Under the pieces are notes generated by a model that worked only from the letters and a program-made list of their open reading frames with translations, was not told the DNA's origin and ran no database searches. Position numbers and translations under genes: made by a program. Positions 34,344 to 42,414 of a stretch of DNA of 48,734 nt are shown in pieces; position 1 is the stretch's first letter; each line of letters starts with the position of its first letter. The stretch covers positions 1 through 48,734 of the forward strand of contig NZ_AYOY01000146.1 in assembly GCF_000508185.1 (NCBI RefSeq), given 5' to 3'. This DNA comes from Sphingobium sp. C100. Its GTDB lineage: Bacteria > Pseudomonadota > Alphaproteobacteria > Sphingomonadales > Sphingomonadaceae.

Positions 34344-37211
34344 TCAGAAGCGGTAGCGCACGCCGGCGGTGAAGCGCCGGCCATAGCCATAGACATCCAG
34401 CAGCTGGTTCGAATAGCGGCCGTGGGTGCTGTAGGTTTCGTTGGTGATGTTGAGCGCTTCGCCGAAGATGCTGAACTGATCGTTGATCCGCACGCTGCCG
34501 CTCAGGTCGATCTGGAAGCTGGAATTGACGAAGGTCGGTTCCGCGCCGAAGGCCGAGTTGTTCTGGGCCTGACCGAACTGGAGCAGATATTCGTCGCGCC
34601 AGTTGACCGCAGTGCGGAATTCGATGCCGTTTTTGTCATAGAAGGCGACGAGATTGGCCGAATTGGCCAGCCCGGTCACGGCAAAACCGCTCTGCGACAG
34701 GTCGGTGTCATCATAAGGCTTGTTGGTTTCGACGAAGGTGGCGTTGGCGTTGAAGCCAAAGCCGCTGTCGCCGAAGACATGCTGCCATGCCAGTTCGATG
34801 CCCTTGACCGTCGCCTCCGGCCCGTTGATCCGCTGAGACACGGTGAAAACCGCGGCTTGGCCGGTGCTGGGGTCGATCACATCATTGATCGTCTGGCGCT
34901 GCGTGCCGGCGACGATGAAGTTCGATACATCCTTGAGGAACACGTTCACCGAGGCATAGGAATTGGGCTGATAATACCATTCCAGCGCCAGGTCGAAATT
35001 GTCCGCCAGATAGGGCTTGAGGAACGGGTTGTTGCCCGTCGCCGTCAGCGCGCCGACACGCTGGCCCGCACCCACGTTCAACACGGGGCCAAGATAATCC
35101 AGCCTTGGTCGCGTCATCGTCCGCGACGCGTCGAACCGCAGATGGAGCCTATCAGTCAATTCCAGCTTCATGTCCAACGCGGGCAGGAAGTAGGAATAGT
35201 CGTTACGGGCGGTGACCGGTTGCGTGTCAGAGAAGTTGACGGTCAGAAGCGTCGGGTCGGCCGAACTGGGCGTGATGGATGTCGGCACGCGACCAATGCC
35301 GCGCGAGATGACCTTCACGATTTCCTCACGCGCGCCGGCGTTGAAATGGAACGGCATACCGGCGATTTCGGTGTTGAAGTTGACGCTGATATAGGCGGAC
35401 CAGTTCTTTTCCGTGATGTCCTGGACGCTGCCGGGATCAAGCGCGAGATCGAACGTGCCGTTGAAGCCGGTGCAGCAGCCGTCATTATAGCCGGGCGTTG
35501 CGCCCGCGCCCTGCCACAGGCTTTCCAGATAGCGCTGATAGGCGCGGGCATCATATTTGAGCAGCACCGGCGGCAGATTGCCGGAGAAGCCGGGCAGCCA
35601 GTTCTTGGTGCTGATCGTGCCGTCGATCAGGCTTGCCGGGATCGGTACGCCGGTGGTGCGGCCCGAGGGCGCACCATAACCGGCATAGGCCTGCCAATAA
35701 TTATTGGCGAAGGTGTTGCGGTTTTCGAGATGGAATTTGTCTTCCATATACCGGCCACCAAGCTTGATGGTCAGGTCATCCTGCTTCCAGGTCGCGCCGA
35801 GACGGAATTGCTTGATTTCGTCGCTGTTGATCTGCTGCTGACGCACGGTAACGTGCGAGCCGATCACCGACTGATCGATATAGGCGGACTGGTCGCCGGC
35901 CGGGCCGTAGGTGGTGAGTTCGGGGAAGGTCTTGCTGCTGTCACCAGTCACCTTGACGCCCAGCGTCGTGCCGATCAGCCCGCCATAGCCGATGTCGCCA
36001 TTTTCGCTGCTGATCTGGCCTCCGGGATTGAGCCGGCTCTTGGAATAGCTGGCATCGGCGTCGATCTGAAGATTTTCGGTCGCGTCCCACTTCATGTTGA
36101 GGCCGACCTGGTTGGTTTCGAGCACCGAGGTATCGGTGCCGGCGGTGAAGTCAGTCGGCGATCCGGCCTGGAGGAAATTGACCGTCGTGCCGTTTTCGTC
36201 CAGCTCGACATTGCGCAGGTCGCCCTGGTTGAACCAGATGCCGAAGCCCGAAATGTCGGTAACGACCTTTTGCCGCGAATAATTGTCGTCGAGGGTCAGC
36301 ACGACTTCGTCGGACGGCTGCCACTGGAAGGCGATGCGGCCGTCGATACGCTCATCCTTGGTATAGCGCTGATCGGCGCCATATTGTTGCGGATACCAGC
36401 CGACAATATCACCCGGCAGTTTTAGTTGCTCGTCGGTGCATACGGGAGTCAGCTGGCATTCCCGATATAGCCCGCCCTGCCAGCCCGAAACATAGACGCG
36501 ATTGGTCTGTGTATCGCGGCGCGTGTAGATGGCATCGACCAGAAAGCCCATCGTGTCGTCGGCGAAGGTGGTGCTGAACAGTCCGCCGACGGTTGGAACG
36601 ACCTTGCCCGCTTCGTCCTGCACCGATCCCGATGCGCTGAAGGCCACACGGGTGCCAGGCTTGTCGAAAGGCTTGGGATAGCTGATGTTGAGCGTGGCGC
36701 CGATCGAGCTGCTGGACAGCGAGACTTCGGGCGTCTTGTAGACGGCGAGCTGGCCGACGAAATCGGCGCCGACGGTGGTGAAGTCGACCGAACGGCCACC
36801 CGAAGCGGTCGAGAGGCGACGGCCGTCGATCAGCGTTTCGTTGAAGTCGCCGCCGAAGCCGCGCACCGTGATGCCCTGCGGCTCGCCGCGCGCGCCGCTG
36901 CGCTGGATCGACACGCCGGGCAGGCGCTGAAGCGAGGCGGCGACGTTGGAATCAGGGAATTTGCCGATATCCTCCGCCGAGATAACGTCAACGACGCCCG
37001 AGGAGGCCCGTTTGATGTCGAGGTTGCGTTGGAGGGAGCCGCGGATGCCGGTAACGATAATATCCGCTTCACTCGCGGTGCCGGCGATGCCGGTCTGATC
37101 CGCCTGCTGTGCGGCGGCCGGAATGGCGATAGCAATGGCCAGGCAACTGGCGGTGATCGCCAGGCCGCTACGATTGCGCAACGAATAGGCGCTTTGATTA
37201 TTTGACTTCAT
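34344..37211 (-). CDS. TonB-dependent receptor (oligosaccharide uptake, Caulobacter-type)
   Basis: A 955-residue outer-membrane active transporter. A long signal peptide (about 1-34) precedes a TonB-box-like DIIVTGIR (50-57), a plug with the GKFPDSNVAASLQRLPGVSI block (residues 83-102), and a large beta barrel ending in the outer-membrane signature RYRF. The family is the Caulobacter-type receptor set, which takes up plant oligosaccharides with the TonB-ExbBD motor. ATG at 37211 has GGGGAGGATC upstream. The halogenase-like gene follows on the same strand; sapC and the hydroxylase are divergent, sharing the operator at 37361. The cargo is probably hemicellulose oligosaccharide, judged from neighbours. 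Confidence 0.92.
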   Translation of the reverse strand: MKSNNQSAYSLRNRSGLAITASCLAIAIAIPAAAQQADQTGIAGTASEADIIVTGIRGSLQRNLDIKRASSGVVDVISAEDIGKFPDSNVAASLQRLPGVSIQRSGARGEPQGITVRGFGGDFNETLIDGRRLSTASGGRSVDFTTVGADFVGQLAVYKTPEVSLSSSSIGATLNISYPKPFDKPGTRVAFSASGSVQDEAGKVVPTVGGLFSTTFADDTMGFLVDAIYTRRDTQTNRVYVSGWQGGLYRECQLTPVCTDEQLKLPGDIVGWYPQQYGADQRYTKDERIDGRIAFQWQPSDEVVLTLDDNYSRQKVVTDISGFGIWFNQGDLRNVELDENGTTVNFLQAGSPTDFTAGTDTSVLETNQVGLNMKWDATENLQIDADASYSKSRLNPGGQISSENGDIGYGGLIGTTLGVKVTGDSSKTFPELTTYGPAGDQSAYIDQSVIGSHVTVRQQQINSDEIKQFRLGATWKQDDLTIKLGGRYMEDKFHLENRNTFANNYWQAYAGYGAPSGRTTGVPIPASLIDGTISTKNWLPGFSGNLPPVLLKYDARAYQRYLESLWQGAGATPGYNDGCCTGFNGTFDLALDPGSVQDITEKNWSAYISVNFNTEIAGMPFHFNAGAREEIVKVISRGIGRVPTSITPSSADPTLLTVNFSDTQPVTARNDYSYFLPALDMKLELTDRLHLRFDASRTMTRPRLDYLGPVLNVGAGQRVGALTATGNNPFLKPYLADNFDLALEWYYQPNSYASVNVFLKDVSNFIVAGTQRQTINDVIDPSTGQAAVFTVSQRINGPEATVKGIELAWQHVFGDSGFGFNANATFVETNKPYDDTDLSQSGFAVTGLANSANLVAFYDKNGIEFRTAVNWRDEYLLQFGQAQNNSAFGAEPTFVNSSFQIDLSGSVRINDQFSIFGEALNITNETYSTHGRYSNQLLDVYGYGRRFTAGVRYRF

Positions 37212-37360
37212 GATCCTCCCCTAAGTCCGAACAATATCTCGCCCGAACGCCGCAACACTATTGTCGCGACGACCATGTTTTTTTGATCTGGGGTGATTCT
37301 TATTCTGCCGTTCCAGCAGATTTCACCCTCACCCAGGTCTTCTTTTTTATTGATGGAAAT

Positions 37361-37372
37361 GTTAGCGCTATC
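37361..37372. promoter_or_regulatory. TAGCGCTA-centred operator between receptor and sapC
   Basis: GTTAGCGCTATC, an imperfect version of the 12-base palindrome at 30059, lies 150 bases upstream of the receptor start and 123 bases upstream of the sapC start. It can control both directions. Confidence 0.72.
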
Positions 37373-37494
37373 TAAATGGGTGATCAAGCGAAATTCTCAG
37401 CGTAAAGATCATCAGCTAACAAGGTGCCGCAAAATGCGGAAAAATGGCGGGTTGCGCCGGGCGCAGGGCCGCGCAACCGCAAAGGGAGAGGAAA

Positions 37495-38178
37495 ATGGCG
37501 TCGCTGGAACTGCTCAATAGTGACACGCATGCAACAGTGCGGATGAAGCCGGCAGGTCAGGGAGGTGGCCCGCTGGTGCGCGTCGTCGCCAGCGAAATAG
37601 CCGCGGCGGCGGCGGCATGTCCGCTGCTTTTGTCCAAATATGCGGAGACGGGCGCCTTCTATATCGGGGCGCTGACCGGTTTCAAACCGGGCGAACAGTT
37701 GATCGATTCGCCTGATGGTCGATCTGCCTTTCGCCCGCTGGAGGCGGATCGGGAGGGGTTTTTCGCGTCGGGCGAGAGCATCGCGCTGGACCGGAGCCAT
37801 GCGCGCTTCGGTCCCGGCGCGAGCGAGTCGCTGTTCGATGTCGACGGAACGCCGACCCCCGCGCTGCGGGCAGTTCAAGGCGCGTTGGGGCGACTTGTGG
37901 CGGGCGCGGAGCGGACGGACGCCTTCATCGCCGCGCTGTTGCAGCACAGACTGGTCGAGCCGATCGACATCAGCATGACGTTTGACGACGGTGAAAAGCT
38001 GCGGTTGGACGGGCTTTATACGGTGAGCCTCGATGCGCTCGAGGAATTGGGGGATGAGGCGGTGCTAGGCCTGTTCCGGGCCGGGCATATGCAACTGGCC
38101 TATGCCGTGGCGGGATCGTTGCAGCATATCGCGCTGATGGCGCGGCGGCGCAACGAGCGGCTGGCGCAGTTCGCCTGA
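37495..38178 (+). CDS. SapC family protein
   Basis: A 227-residue SapC-family protein. No signal peptide or membrane segment is visible. The family pattern is seen in the pieces CPLLLSKYAETGAFYIGAL, LTGFKPGEQL and the Gly/Phe-rich middle GRSAFRPLEADREGFF, with a C-terminal helical stretch ending NERLAQFA. The name comes from S-layer-linked genes but the function in receptor-linked clusters is not known. ATG at 37495 has AAAGGGAGAGG upstream, which decides it over an earlier start. It begins an operon with the JmjC/cupin gene three bases downstream. Confidence 0.85.
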   Translation: MASLELLNSDTHATVRMKPAGQGGGPLVRVVASEIAAAAAACPLLLSKYAETGAFYIGALTGFKPGEQLIDSPDGRSAFRPLEADREGFFASGESIALDRSHARFGPGASESLFDVDGTPTPALRAVQGALGRLVAGAERTDAFIAALLQHRLVEPIDISMTFDDGEKLRLDGLYTVSLDALEELGDEAVLGLFRAGHMQLAYAVAGSLQHIALMARRRNERLAQFA

Positions 38179-38181
38179 GCC

Positions 38182-39201
38182 ATGGCGCAGGTGGATGGTC
38201 CGATCGACGAACGCGATGCGCAGGAGGTCGATAGCGCCGAGGCGTTGGGGCGATTGGCGCAGGCTTGCCGGCCAATAGTCGTCCGTGGCCTTTGCGGGCA
38301 GTGGCCAGCGGTTGGAGCAGGGACAGGCGGTGCGGCGGCGGCGCTGGCTTATGTAAGCCGGTTCGACGGGGGGCTGAGCGCGGAATATTTTGTCGGCGAC
38401 GCCGATCTATGTGGACGCTACCATTATGGCGAAGGGCCGGGTGGATTTAATTTCGCGCGGCAGAACGGCCCCACCAGCGTGGCGTTGGCGCGAATTGGCG
38501 CCAATGCGGAGGGTGCGGGCGAAACCTGCTATCTCGGATCATTGCCGGCGGACGTCTATTTCCCCGGTTTTGCGCAGGAGAATGACTGTGCGCTGATGGC
38601 GCCGCATGTCCGGCCGCGGCTGTGGCTGGGCAATGCGTCGACCGTCGCCTGCCACTATGACACCTATGATAATCTGGCCTGCGTGGTGGCGGGGCGGCGG
38701 CGTTTCACCCTCTATCCGCCCGACGCCATCGGCGACCTGTATGTCGGGCCGATCGACCATACATTGTCGGGCCAGCCGATTTCGCTGGCGGCAGGCGCGG
38801 CGGAGGGGGATGCCCGCTTTCCCCGATTTGCAGCGGCGCGGGCGCGTGCGTTGCACGTCGAACTTACGCCCGGCGATGCGCTCTACCTGCCCAAGCTATG
38901 GTGGCATCAGGTCGAGGCGATCGATCCGGTCAACATATTGGTCAATTATTGGTGGGACGGGTTCGCCGCCGGGCCGGATGCGCCACATAGCGCGATGCTG
39001 CTGGCGATGATCGCCATCGCCGAACGCCCCGCAGCCGAGCGCGCGGCGTGGCGGGCGTGGTTCGACCATTATGTGTTTCGACCCGACGGCCATCCGCTGG
39101 CCCATATGCCCGAAGAGCGCCATGGCGTGCTGGGGCCGCTTGGCAAGGGCAATTATGGCCGCATCCGCGCACTGGTGATGCGGATGCTGCGGGGTGGGTG
39201 A
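38182..39201 (+). CDS. JmjC/cupin-like Fe(II)/2-oxoglutarate oxygenase
   Basis: A 339-residue cupin-like (JmjC, FIH-type) protein, often annotated cupin-like domain. The iron facial triad is intact: H158 and D160 in ACHYDTYDN and the distal H242 in PKLWWHQVE. Proteins of this fold hydroxylate side chains of proteins or small molecules using 2-oxoglutarate, in the cytoplasm; no signal peptide is seen. The order receptor, halogenase, SapC and this gene recurs in sphingomonads, Caulobacter and Xanthomonas. Its substrate is unknown; a protein or peptide substrate is an inference from the FIH likeness. Confidence 0.86.
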   Translation: MAQVDGPIDERDAQEVDSAEALGRLAQACRPIVVRGLCGQWPAVGAGTGGAAAALAYVSRFDGGLSAEYFVGDADLCGRYHYGEGPGGFNFARQNGPTSVALARIGANAEGAGETCYLGSLPADVYFPGFAQENDCALMAPHVRPRLWLGNASTVACHYDTYDNLACVVAGRRRFTLYPPDAIGDLYVGPIDHTLSGQPISLAAGAAEGDARFPRFAAARARALHVELTPGDALYLPKLWWHQVEAIDPVNILVNYWWDGFAAGPDAPHSAMLLAMIAIAERPAAERAAWRAWFDHYVFRPDGHPLAHMPEERHGVLGPLGKGNYGRIRALVMRMLRGG

Positions 39202-39231
39202 GGATAGACCGGAAGAGGAGGAGGCGTGGAT

Positions 39232-40302
39232 ATGATCGGCAAGGCTTTGGGTATCGGGGTGGCGGTCGCGCTGGCGATGGGGGCGGCACCGGTGTGCGCG
39301 CAGGTGCAGACCGGAGGGCCGCCCGCCGTCGCAGGGGCGAAAGCCGTGCGGATCGAGCGGATAAAGGTCCATGCTCCGAGCATTGTCGGCAATCTGGAAG
39401 GAGAGGCCGCGGATCGCGACGTGCTGGTGGTGCTGCCGCCCAGCTATGGCAGCGCGCCCGCGCGACGCTATCCCGTCGTTTATGCGCTGCACGGCTATTC
39501 CATCGGGGCGGAACAATGGACGGGGGAGATCCATGTGCCGCGGACGGTGGAGAACGCCTTCGCCACAGGCGCGCGCGAGATGATCCTGGTGCTGCCCGAC
39601 AGCAAGACGGTGCATAACGGGTCGATGTATTCCGGTTCGATGACCACCGGCGATTTCGAAACGTTCATCGCGCGCGATCTGGTCGCCTATATCGACGGCC
39701 ATTATCGCACCATCGCCCGTCGCGAGAGCCGGGGGCTGGCGGGCCATTCGATGGGCGGTTACGGCACCAGCCGCATCGGCATGAAACATGCCGACATGTT
39801 CGGCGCGCTGTACATGATGAGCCCCTGCTGCCTGTCGCCGCGCGATCCGGCGCAGGTCGATCCGGCCGCGCTCAAGGGGCTGGAAGCGGTGAAGAAGCCC
39901 GCCGATTCGGCCGGGCTGCCCTTCCTGCTGCGGGCGCAACTGGCGAGCGCTGCGGCCTGGTCGCCCAACCCGAAGAAGCCGCCGCTTTACCTGGACCTGC
40001 CAGTCAAGGACGGTGTGGTGCAGCCGGACGTGCTCGCCAAATGGGCGGCCAATGCGCCGCTGGCTTTTGTCGATCAATATGTCGGCAATCTGCGCCGCTA
40101 TCGGGCCATCGCGATCGACGTGGGGGACAAGGACGGGTTGAAGGGTGATGCGCAGGCGCTGCATGACGTGCTGGACCGCTATGGTATCGCCAACAGTTTC
40201 GACATTTATGAGGGTGATCATACCAGTCGGGTGGCCTGGCGGTTCCAGGATCAGCTGATCCCCTTCTTCAGCGACCATCTGGACTTTGCGACAGCGAAAT
40301 AG
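39232..40302 (+). CDS. Exported esterase, CE1/esterase-D-like
   Basis: A 356-residue alpha/beta-hydrolase with a signal peptide (about 1-24, VCAQ). The nucleophile S173 lies in GHSMGG, and the alpha/beta core has YALHGYSIGAEQW and MILVLPDSKT segments like feruloyl or acetyl-xylan esterases of CE1. ATG at 39232 is used because GGAGGAGG lies seven bases upstream; a GTG two codons earlier is too near that site. It is the third gene in the sapC-JmjC-esterase-acetylesterase operon. The acyl group removed is not decided by sequence. Confidence 0.84.
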   Translation: MIGKALGIGVAVALAMGAAPVCAQVQTGGPPAVAGAKAVRIERIKVHAPSIVGNLEGEAADRDVLVVLPPSYGSAPARRYPVVYALHGYSIGAEQWTGEIHVPRTVENAFATGAREMILVLPDSKTVHNGSMYSGSMTTGDFETFIARDLVAYIDGHYRTIARRESRGLAGHSMGGYGTSRIGMKHADMFGALYMMSPCCLSPRDPAQVDPAALKGLEAVKKPADSAGLPFLLRAQLASAAAWSPNPKKPPLYLDLPVKDGVVQPDVLAKWAANAPLAFVDQYVGNLRRYRAIAIDVGDKDGLKGDAQALHDVLDRYGIANSFDIYEGDHTSRVAWRFQDQLIPFFSDHLDFATAK

Positions 40303-40399
40303 ACAGCCGCAGCGCGTCGCGCTGACGGGACAGTGATGATGATCGAGGGCCGCAATAGCGGCGTGACCGGCAGAGACGGTCGAACGGAGGAGAGCGTGA

Positions 40400-42355
40400 A
40401 TGACGCGATATAGCAAGATGGTTCTGAGCCTTGGCGTCGCGATGCCGCTGTTGGCGGCGATTCAGGCGGAGGCGGCGCCGCGGCTGGACCCGATGTTCGG
40501 CGATCATGCGGTGATCCAGCGCGGGCGCCCGTTCACGGTGACAGGCGTAACCGCTCCCGAAGAAATGGTAACGGTAACAGTAGATGATGCCTCCCGTCAG
40601 GTGAAGGCCGATAGGCAAGGACGTTTCGCGGCGCCGTTCGCCCAATTAACCGCAGCCGTCCCAGTAGAGGTGACAGCGCAGGACAGAAGCGGGCAAGTTG
40701 TGGCGCATGATGTCGTTGCGGGGGATGTGTTCCTGTGTTCGGGCCAGTCGAACATGGAATTGGAGGTGCGCAGCGCGCAGGATGCCGGGGGGCAGATCCG
40801 GGGATCGGCCGATGACGGGTTGCGGCTGATGACGGTGCCGCGCAACGTCGCCGACCAGCCGCAGCGCGATTTCGCACAGACGCCGTTATGGAAGCCGGCC
40901 GGTCCCGACAGCGTGCCCGACTTTTCCGCCGCCTGCTATTATATGGCGCGCGCATTGCGCAAGACGGCGGGTGTGCCGATAGGCGCGATTTCAAGCAGTT
41001 GGGGCGGGTCGCAGATCAGCCCGTGGATGGGGGAGCAGGCGCAGCTTGCGGTCGGACATGGCGACCGGGTGGCGCTCCTGAAGCGTTACGCCAAAGACCC
41101 GATCGATGGCGAGCGGGCGGCGAGCGCGCAGTGGGAACGCTGGTGGCGCACGGAGACGGGCGACCGCGCGGGTGCGGAGCCGTGGCAGCCGGGCAGCGCA
41201 CTACGTTGGACCGATGCGCCCAAGCTGGGGCCGTGGGAAGATTGGGGCGTGTCCGCGCTGGCGGATTATAACGGCATGGTCTGGTTCCGGCGCGAGATCG
41301 TGCTGACGGCGGCGCAGGCCAGGGCGGCGGCCACGCTGTCGCTCGGCACGATGGACGATGTCGGGCGGGTGTGGATCAACGGCCAGCCGGTCGGTATGGG
41401 CGCGAAGGCGTGGCAGCCCACGACATTGGCGGTCCCGCCCGGCGTGCTGAAGGCCGGACGCAACCTGATGATCGTCAATGTGGTCGACAATTATGCCAAT
41501 GGCGGACTGCTGGGACCGGCGGCGGATATGGCCCTGCGGTTTGGCGCGGGCGATGCGGTGCCGCTGGGCGATGGCTGGCGTTACGCGATCGCGCGCAAGT
41601 CCCCGCCCGGCGCGCCGCGCGTTCCGTGGAGCGACGTCACCGGGACGAGCACGCTCTATAACGGCATGATCGCGCCGTTGGGCGGCATCGCGCTGAAAGG
41701 CGTCGCCTGGTATCAAGGGGAATCGGATACCGATTTGCCGGGCTATGCCGACCGGATGGCGGCGATGATGGCGGAATGGCGCGCGCAGTTCGGCGTACCT
41801 GACCTTGCCTTTGCGATGGTGCAGTTGGCCGGTTACGGCAAGCCAGCAACGCAGCCGGGCGAGAGCAGCTGGGCGGCATTGCGCGAGGCGCAGCGGCAGG
41901 CGGCGGCGGCAGACCCCCATGCGGGCATGGCGACCGCGATTGACCTCGGCGATCCGTTCGACATTCACCCCGGCGAGAAGCAGGAACTGGGCCGCCGTCT
42001 GGCGCGGGTGATGCGCGTGCTGGCCTATGGCGAGGCAGGCGCGTCGTCCGGGCCGCAACGGGCAAACGCGACCGCCACGGCCGATGGTGGGGCGGCGGTG
42101 ACCTTTGCCGGGGTGCAAGGCGCGTTGCAAACACGCAGCGGAGCGCAGGCGCTGGGGTTCGAGCTGTGCGGCGCGGCGGCCGACAGTTGCCGCTATGCCG
42201 CAGCGCAGGTCGAGGGCGGCCAGGTGGTCCTGACAGGCGACGGCAAGCCGGCGAGCCGGGTGCGCTATGCCTGGGCGGATTATCCCGTCGTCAACCTGTA
42301 TGACGAGACGCCGTTGCCGATCGGGCCATTCGAGATGCCGATTGCGCGACGCTGA
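40400..42355 (+). CDS. SGNH acetylesterase (sialate-O-acetylesterase / CE20-like)
   Basis: A 651-residue exported SGNH hydrolase with a signal peptide (about 1-26). Motif block I CSGQSNME has the nucleophile S117; block V D521-x-H523 is in FDIHPGEK. An inserted beta-sandwich-like segment (about 280-400, WFRREI, WINGQPVG, NLMIVNVVDN) interrupts the hydrolase, as in CE20 xyloglucan/xylan acetylesterases of Xanthomonas. It lies 97 bases after the CE1-like gene on the same strand. Likely role: periplasmic removal of O-acetyl groups from hemicellulose oligosaccharides before glycosidases act. Confidence 0.86.
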   Translation: MTRYSKMVLSLGVAMPLLAAIQAEAAPRLDPMFGDHAVIQRGRPFTVTGVTAPEEMVTVTVDDASRQVKADRQGRFAAPFAQLTAAVPVEVTAQDRSGQVVAHDVVAGDVFLCSGQSNMELEVRSAQDAGGQIRGSADDGLRLMTVPRNVADQPQRDFAQTPLWKPAGPDSVPDFSAACYYMARALRKTAGVPIGAISSSWGGSQISPWMGEQAQLAVGHGDRVALLKRYAKDPIDGERAASAQWERWWRTETGDRAGAEPWQPGSALRWTDAPKLGPWEDWGVSALADYNGMVWFRREIVLTAAQARAAATLSLGTMDDVGRVWINGQPVGMGAKAWQPTTLAVPPGVLKAGRNLMIVNVVDNYANGGLLGPAADMALRFGAGDAVPLGDGWRYAIARKSPPGAPRVPWSDVTGTSTLYNGMIAPLGGIALKGVAWYQGESDTDLPGYADRMAAMMAEWRAQFGVPDLAFAMVQLAGYGKPATQPGESSWAALREAQRQAAAADPHAGMATAIDLGDPFDIHPGEKQELGRRLARVMRVLAYGEAGASSGPQRANATATADGGAAVTFAGVQGALQTRSGAQALGFELCGAAADSCRYAAAQVEGGQVVLTGDGKPASRVRYAWADYPVVNLYDETPLPIGPFEMPIARR

Positions 42356-42414
42356 CCGGCACCGCGCCGGGGGCGATGCTTCGCTGCGCTCGCGATGAAG
42401 GGGGCGGACCGGGA

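Noticed and set aside
33306..36425. 1039-codon open frame on the plus strand opposite the receptor and halogenase genes
   Set aside because: It is antisense to two clear genes, has no recognisable family and reflects high GC content with few antisense stops.
38896..40416. 506-codon minus-strand frame opposite the JmjC and CE1-like genes
   Set aside because: Antisense shadow; both plus-strand genes have signal or motif and ribosome-site support.
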